Notes under the pieces: generated by a model | What the model was told of the DNA's origin: nothing | The model's input: the letters and a program-made list of their open reading frames with translations, nothing else | The model's database searches: none | Shown: in pieces, positions 46,301 to 55,300 of the stretch | How the letters are laid out: each line of letters starts with the position of its first letter | How positions within the stretch are numbered: the first letter of the stretch is position 1 | Position numbers and translations under genes: made by a program | Assembly: GCA_039566865.1 (NCBI GenBank) | Contig: CM076943.1 | Coordinates: 42,354,663 to 42,418,662, forward strand | Reading direction: 5' to 3' | Length of the DNA: 64,000 bases | DNA from: Aurelia coerulea | Lineage: Eukaryota; Cnidaria; Scyphozoa; Semaeostomeae; Ulmaridae

Positions 46301-49300
46301 TGAGAGCAGTTGCATATAGATGGCTGATAAGATGGATATGTGGATACCTTGGCTGGGATAATAGTAGACCTTTGTCAGCATGCATCTATGACCACATAAG
46401 AAGAAAGTTTCCAGTGAGAGCAATCACTGGCTTTATGGCATCAGAAGAAAGGAACTAGTTGCTACATGAACATTAAATATTTTCTGGATCATTTGTTTCT
46501 CTCATGGGGAGACTAAAGAATGTAATGTCACTGAGGGTTATCAAAAAGGTAACCACACAAATTACTGTAGGCAGTGCAGCTAACAATTTTTTTTCAGATT
46601 TCCAAATCTTTTGAAATGTCCTTTGATGACAAATTTGAACATTTATGTTGCATATTGCAAGTTCCTAAATGACCTCTTGTGACATTCATTCTTTAGCTAT
46701 AGTACAGTATACCGGGTGAACCAGAAAAAAGTTCCCACTTTTGAAAATTCATAGCATCAAGAGTACTGGATGGATTGGAATGAATCAATATTTGTTTGAC
46801 AGCCAAAAGATTGAAGTATTTTTGTGATTTGTTCTTGCCTTCTTACGAGCACTGGACAAATTAGTAAATTCAAATTTAGAAAAACTTGGTGGTTGCACAA
46901 AATGACTGAAAAAAGCCTAAAATATTTGATCAAATCATAAAAGACTCCTAGCTCAGAACAACAGTGGGAACAATGCAATTTCTCATGGGTGAGAGATATC
47001 GTCTGCACATTTATTGCCATGGGGTTGAAAATTTGAAGTATCTGTTTGAGAATCTATGTCCTATTGCTTTTGAGTGTGGTGAAACGCCCGTGTGTATTGT
47101 TCTGTGTGTGGAGAGTCCTACCAATTTTATCAAGTGTGTTAGGCCCTTTTTCAGTCACTTTACACCATGAAATTTTCGTAAAGATGAATTTACAAATATT
47201 TGCAGTGATCGTAGGAAGACAAGAAAAATCACAAAAATATTTCAGTCTTTTGGCTTTTAACTAGAATTTGAATCATTCAAATCCATGAAGCACTTGTGAT
47301 GCTACAAATTTTTAAAGGTGGGAACTCTTTTTCTGGCTGACCCGGTATATAGCACTTTGTATCTATAAAGACCAAGCATGCATATACAAACAAAGATGGC
47401 CTTCATAATGTCATATCAAATAGTCAACAATCTTCATTTGAGTTTGGGCATCTTTTTTGAGGGTGTCCTTTCATTGGCATTTTGCACTTCTTGCAACATC
47501 TTTGCCTATTTCTGGCCAAGTCTTGTGCTTGCTGTTGCTTTTCTCTATATTCTCTTAAAAGCTCCTCTTGGACATTAGCTGTCAAAAGTAAAGAATACTA
47601 AATGTATTTCATTGAAGCAAACTTTTGGAAGTCAATACAGTCAAACTCGTATCTATAAGTCAGATCACTTTGGACCAAGAAAACTATGTACTCCGATGCA
47701 AATGAAAAGAGAAAAGTGAGTGGGACTTTCAGGATTGCCCAATTTTCTCTGACTTATGCGAATAGGTGACTTATGCGAGTCTGACTTGCGCGAGTTTGGC
47801 TGTCTAGCAAAAAATATCAGAAAAACATCAGAAATAAGAAGTTGGGCATAATTTCTGGAAAGGTCCATTGCATATCGCCATAGTCTTCTTGGATGTATTG
47901 CAGCAAGGTCTACTATACAAATTGTGATCAGGCTTTTGTGGCATGATTAAAGTGATCCTAAATATGGTCAGCCAAACAAACATTTTGTAAGAAATATCTG
48001 ACATTCTGAAAGGTATCAGTAGCTGTAGTGGCAAAACTTACAGGGGGGAAACAAATATGCTACTATGCTACTGTACAGTATGTATGTAAAAAATTAGAGA
48101 AGTAGCTGATACAAATTTCTCAAAAATCGTGCAATGCGCAATTTCACACAATAGCTTTAATTACAAATAGGTATGTGGGTAGCAGGAATGATTTCTCAAG
48201 TAGACCTTATTTTCAAGTTTAATATGCTAGCATATACAGAAAAATGTGACCAACTTACATGTCTCTTTTTGTGAAATTTTCTCCTTAAGTTTGAGACAAT
48301 CTTCTGACAGTTATGCAGCCTCTTTTTCAAATTTGTACACTTAGTACAATGCAGGATGATTTCATCAGACGTGCCTGTGCATTTGTCATTCTTGGTATTT
48401 GATTCTACCACTTCTCTTGCGCTGCTGACACCAACCTCTTCTTCAAGTAAGTTATCAGTTTCTATTTTTATCTCATCTGCCACAAGAGGTTGCAGTTTCA
48501 CAGGGCTTTTCTGGTGCAGCAGGTTTCGAATGGTCTATGTGGAGTTAAAAAAGGTAACTGGCATGAGTAATGAAAACTATTATATCAAACAAGAGCTAAG
48601 AAAATCAGAAAACAATGGTGTACCCTGACATAAGTTAAAACTGTTGCACAAGGTCCAGATGATGCTGGAGGACAGATTTCATTAATAAACAACATTAAAA
48701 TTGGGAGGGATCTTAGCACAACATTTGCCATTTGATGGACTCTGCATTCTCCAATTGAGTCCTTGGGCTTGAGCATGAATAAGATCAGAGATGTGGGAAC
48801 CAGGAGGCACGTGCCCCCCCCCCCCCCGAAATTTTGCAATGAACAAAGAAGTGCCCTTTTTATTTTCAGGAAGTGCCCTGGACTTGCAACAACTCTCTCT
48901 CTCTTTTTAGTTCAAGTAGTCTGGAAAATGCCCCCTTTAGCAATGAAAAAAGTGTTATGCCCCCCCAAGTTTGAGATGTTTTCTACATCCTTGATCAAGA
49001 TACAGTATACATAAAAGACTTTCAAGTAAATACTGTTACCCTTCACATTTACATCACTTTTTACAAACAGCATGTTAAAATCATCCAAGCTCTTTGTGAT
49101 ATCATTGTCTGCTGTTCTGCACTGTTGATTTGTTCTGTACTAAGAAAACACAAGGAAACCCCAACTTAGGCCGATGGCTAACTTCACAGCTATCTTATCA
49201 GCAGGGGCAACTTCGAAAGAAATAATTTCTTAAGAAAAGAATAATGAGTTACGACTATACCTGTCTTCGTTCTCTTGGGGTCGAAATTTTCTTCTCCTCA

Positions 49301-52300
49301 AAACTATCACCGATAATTGTTTGTTTTTGGACTTGAGGGGCATTGTCAATCGTTGGCACTGCACCAGGTTCTAGCTTTCTCTGCCTAGGAATGTTGTTTC
49401 TTTGTGGGCTATTTTCTGCAACCAAGATGTCGCTCAAAGTGCCCCGAGCAAAGATGAGACGATGTGGTTGGTGTGAAGTCTTTTCGGTGTCTTCGCACAA
49501 AGTTTGTCCACAATTTCTGCACAGTCTTGTCGTTGGGAAACTTGTGCATGTTGGCATTTGGGCTGAAACTACTATTCTTGCACGACTTTTTCCTAGGCAA
49601 ACCAGCAACGCAGTATTTCCCTCCCCCTTTCTTCTTTTTATTCTGGCCATCTCGTGATTTCTTCGGGCTCGGCTTCATGTCTTCATTCGCATCGATTTCG
49701 TTTTCTTTCCCGGCAAAGGCAGTGTAAGAGTCCTAAATAGAAAGCGCGCGCTTTTCGAGAACAGCTCCATGACGTCACGCGGCCGCGCAGAATTTGTCGC
49801 TGTCATTCAAGAAAATTCACACACTTTGGCAGTCATTTTTTTAACTAAATAGAGGAAAACATTGTGCATTAAATAAGCTTCTAAGTTAGCCATCAGTGAC
49901 AACAAACTGAAACATGGTATCACTGTCAGCCAGTTTTTGTCAGAGAAACTGATTCAAGATTACTTGGTTTGTATTACTTTTGTCCCTATTTTTTGTCAGG
50001 GAAACTGATTCAAGACTCTAAGATTGGGTTACCTTATTTTCGATCATGCGTCTCTTCTTTGGACTTTTGAAATCTTTCATATCACTGCAAGGAAGAACGT
50101 GAAACGAAGCTCAAATCCTTTGATATAGGTTTGGAACCACTGCTTCAGCAGGAACCATTCCGATGAGCGACAGTCAACAGGCTGTAAACTATAAAAGCTC
50201 TATTTAGCCCCCTCTCTATAAAGCCCCTTCTCTAAGAAGCCCCTCACCTCTGAGCCGAAATTTTAAATAAATCCCCCTCCTCTATTTCGCCCCTACTTAC
50301 ATCGAATTCAAGAGGCTACCAAAGATTTTCCATTTATTTGCCTAAAATGTTTGGAAGTTAATTTTGATATGGTTTGGGATAAAACTGTGTCGAATCTGTG
50401 TATTTGACTGGTAAAATTGTATGTTTAATTGGCCAAATATGGGGTAAAAGACCTGAAAAGCTACTGTATAGTATTCATCCTGGTCATTAGACTTCGCGAA
50501 TAAGCCCTCCCCCCCCTCTCTCTAACAAGCCCTCTCTAGAGTGTCCGAAATCAAATTAGCCCCCTTGGGGGCTTAATAGAGCATTTACGGTATAACTTTC
50601 TTGTTTTCAAGTGTCCTAGCGATTATGCATCTAAACGCAGGATTATGCATCTAAACGCAGGAGAACAGTTCCAAAATATTCTGTCGCTTTATGAAACAAA
50701 TCTTATGACTCATTTTATTACTGTATCTGGCGAACAGCAGGCACACGTTTCACTCACACATCTGAAATTGTGTACAGCAGAAAATGTGTGGAAATTTGAT
50801 AAAGGCCTTAATGGGGTAAAATGAAGATCTTGTCGTTGTTGTTGGCATTCTGTTGCATTGAGTTGTATTTTGATCCTTGACGACAGATCATGTTTCATAG
50901 AACTTTGTTCAAGCTTCACTTTTCTAACGTGTTTCGGTCCTTAATTGTCAGATTCTGATTCTCTGAAACTGTAACCACCACCTTTGAGTATCTTTATCCG
51001 GTTCATTCTCAGCAAGCTTACTATATTTTCGAAGATCTTCATTACATTCATATAGCTGATGAGAAAAGAAGCTTATGCTTTACCATCCCTGTAATTTTGA
51101 ATTACTTCTTGGAAGTAGCTATCCAATCACAAGACTTTTACCCCGATACAAAACAGCGTCATGTTTTCAGCACTGATGTGACATCGAAACCAACTGAGCG
51201 AATTTAAATTAATGCGCTAAAGCCATACTTATCAGCCATAGGCCTGTAATGTAGCTCTCCTTGATTAATGTAAAAACCACCATGTTGGGTTGTCCAATCT
51301 GCTGGTACAAGTTCGTCATACTGTCAAGAGAAGAAATAATCTGATTACCTTAAAATCTACAGTGTGAGTAGAAAAATGCAACCCATTTGAAAAAATACTG
51401 CTCCGTGAATATCAAAGCAATTATATTGAAAACTGTCTTGTTTCACCACCGATGTATCAATTAGATTTTGTAATTCACCCAGCTTTAATCCATCCTTCCT
51501 TCCCGTGGATATGGGAGATTTTCTGTAGAAAGCCCCTTTGGAAAACCTTCAAAAACGATTGAAAACGACGAGCAAAATTTCACCTATTTTCCTTCCTAAC
51601 AACGATGACACTTTCATCTATTAGCATATAAATTGCCTCTTAACAGCATGGAATCCCCCGAATATGCTTCTCGTACCAAGTGGGAAGACTTTTCCGTCCA
51701 GCTGTAAGGTAGAAATAGTTGGGAAATTTGATCGTGATTTTAAGACGCTTTGAAGGTTTCTTGAAGCAAGTTTCTCGAGAAAATCTCTTGTAACATCTGA
51801 ACGGAGCGACCAATTTCAACCAGAAAGAATTCTAAATATAATTCAACATCTTGGCTATTCAATCAGATATTGCGAAACATTGCAATGTAATGTATTTTCA
51901 ATGTGTGAAAAGATTGAACCTCAATTTATTCAAAATATAGTAATATAAATTGACATACTTACCGCTTCGGTGTTGTCAACAAATGGATCACTTTCATCAT
52001 ACCCATATCCAATATCATGGTAATATGGCTGTGAAAACAACAAATAAGTGCAGTTTAATGGCGATGGCGTGGAAACTACCGGGTGTCCCAAAATGATATA
52101 TCATCGTTTGATTGCTCTCAATTATGTGACAGCCCTGAAGAAGTCCTGCATGGCAGGACTAAATATTGATAAAAAAAACTTTCACTCATTTGCGGTTTTT
52201 TTCATATTGCGTTGTTTCTGCCTTCAAATTTATTCATTCATTCATTCGTCACTGCAAGCATCTTTAGATCCGACGATCGATGCTGGTGTTGTGGCCTTTC

Positions 52301-55300
52301 CTTTTTCAAATTATTTTATTATGTCTAGCATTGCATCTGTCGGCTTATTACCATGAATCCGGTTATTTAAGGTCATTCCTGAAAAATGTTACGCCTTTAT
52401 TCCAAAAGCAAACTGACACAAAAACCAAAAAGACTTTACATACGTTAGAATCATGCTTGCGTTTTCGTCCTTTGTCAGATAATTTGGGGTTCTGTGGATA
52501 AATTGAAAAACAAACTAAAATTTAAAAACAGTCTCATAAACATAATGAAATACTTCAGCATGCAATGGCTGGTTCAACAATTATTTCTGAAAAAATCATA
52601 TTTCAAGACATTGATACACATTATAAGGCGGGGATGGCTCAGTGGTAGCACGCTTGACTACCAATATGAAGGCTTGTGGTTCAAGTTGTGTGTGAGGAGA
52701 GTTGCCAACTCTCTGTAATGCCAGGCTAAAGGAATCACGAGGTGTGGTGACATCGAGAGGAAGGAACAGGAAGCTGCTTTGATAAGCTCAGCTTTTCAGT
52801 GCCCTAAAAACTACCTGTGGATGCTATGTAGAAATGTATAAAAAACGCATTAAAAGGCAAAGGTGATTGCACAATAGACTGATGATATGGTCGTAGTTAT
52901 CGCTATTGAAATACTGCCGGACGCTCCTAACTACGACTCATAATCAAACGCCATTATTTTGAAATGACTATGCCTGCCTCGTTTCGATAAGGGCCTAGGC
53001 GCAGAAAAGCACACAAATTTGTAGTTTTCAAATGAAACACATCGATTTGAAAACTTCACAATAAATCAGTTAATGCTTAGCGAAAGCAGCAAAATAGTAC
53101 CTATGTACAAGATTTGATATTGTCGCCAACTGTTTTCATGGTATTCTTGTTCGTAAGACTTTATTCTGTCCGGCCAAACTCCTTGAAACTCTGCTTTGAG
53201 CTTCGAGTTTCCGTTGGTCAACATCAATCAATCAAATTTGCAGAAATTCTTATGGCGTTGTATTTGTTGTATACTTTGTACATGACTCAGCCTCGTTCCC
53301 AAAGGCGTTCAAAAGTGAAAAAGTCAGTCCAAAAATATTGCCGTAATATTATGAGTCCCAGTAAGAGCGATCTCGATCTGGCGTAATAGTCTCGTTTTGG
53401 ATAGCGATTACTGGGACTCATCGTAATAAGTCTAATTGCACAATGGTGAAGATGAACTTGCAGTTTTTAGCTACAGCACTGGGGTCAAAAATGTACATAT
53501 GTCTAGAAGACCTGATCAAGTCCATAACCCTTTGCCATGACGCTCAAGTGGTGGGGCTCCACCTGGGATTGAGCCCTGTTTAGTTGAAACAATGGGGCAA
53601 TAAAAATTTACACAAATGATTTAAAACTTTTGCGAAGATTCAAAATTTCATTTGCTGTATTCTGATGTTGATACTAAAGAAATGAATTAGCAACATGATA
53701 ATGGTCATACTCACATATTTATCTTCAAACTTTTTTGCAAGTGCTTTTAGTTGATCATCATCATCATCATTGAACGGATCCTGTGAGCCACCCTCATCTA
53801 GCTTGGCATCAGATTTCTATATGGTTGAAAAAGAAAACGTAAATCATTGCATAGATCCTTTCATCTCTCACAGCGTGGCCAGGGTAAATGGAGTGGGGGC
53901 ATTAAAATATGAGGGTAAGGAACATTGTTGGGGCCAAGCCCTTTTACTTTGGCTAGAATGCATCTCCCAATGACATGCTTGCCTTTAGTAATAAGGAAAC
54001 TTTGATAGTTTTGTGACAGTTATCCTATAAATCAGAGCATGAGAAAATTGTTTGAAGAAACATCCTTTACTTTGACTCAGAAAGCATTCCTTAATTCAAT
54101 ATTTACAGAACCAAGAGTGCTAAAATGGAAGCTTTGACATTTCTAGGAATATTCTTACCCAACCTATAGTCCTATACTCAGCCATTTTTTATCTTTTGGT
54201 TTAACAGAATCCCAAGGACCATTCTTCGACAAAAGTGGGGGCCATTGCCCCCATAACCCCCATGGCAGGGCCACTGAACTAAACTACAACTATATATGTA
54301 TCTAAATATTCTATGGCTCCATAGCTGGAAAGAACATGATGTCATCTCGTTCCTGCTATGACAGTCATTTACACCAATAGAAAAATATACATCAATTTCA
54401 AGCAAAGGATAACTCAATTGGATGTCTCAGAACAAAGACCTCCTCCATCTCATAGCAATCAAACCACAATATATTGATTCTTGTTACTTTAACTAAATTC
54501 CACTGTTCTTTGCAACACTATCCATTGTGTGCCGAGACCTGGAAACAATTAAAAAATCGATTTTTTCAAAAACGATTCCTTTAATTTTTCTCTTATTAAC
54601 AATGCTCTGAACTCCCTGAAACTGAAAACCGTTTTTTCTATGTCTTATGGTTTTTTTCTGTGAATTTACAAAGTTGTGAAAATCTTCAGTTTTGAATCCA
54701 ATATGTGATCCAGCTGCTTCTGAAAAACTGCTCATTTCTATTAAATCAATTGAAACTGTTATACTTGTCCAAACCATTTATACTATGGCTTATCTGAAAG
54801 GAAATAGCTTCTTTTACTTGAAAGGACTTTAAGACGAGCTAAAGGAATTAAATGTAATTTTTTACAATATTAAGATTATTTCATAAAAACACAACTTTTG
54901 ATTTTCATGTTTTAATTGATGCATCTAAAATACTGTTTTTAAAAAGTTCACAGTGTTTCACACCAAAGTCGATAGATTTTCCCCTAAGTATAACCATTCA
55001 AGAATAGAAAAATCAATGAGTTTCACCTGCGAAAACGTGCGAAAACGTGGATTATATGATTTGCTACCCTAAATCATATGGGCTTTTTCGAGCTACCTTT
55101 TATGGGGGATGCTTTCCACCCCCTCTGAAAACTGTCTTAGACTCACCAGAACTCAATACAACTTGGCACAGTTACAGAACAAGTAATTTGTAGCTTGTAG
55201 CGTAATTTGAGTGTGGTTGCCACGCCTTGTGACGTCACAAAGTTGAAAATCTCTGAAAATCAGGCTTCCAAGTTAAATTAGTGTTGAAAGAAGATTTTGC

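Noticed and set aside
52625..52700. A genuine tRNA gene
   Set aside because: The 5' part looks like a tRNA, but the 3' half does not close an acceptor stem and continues into a repeated SINE body.
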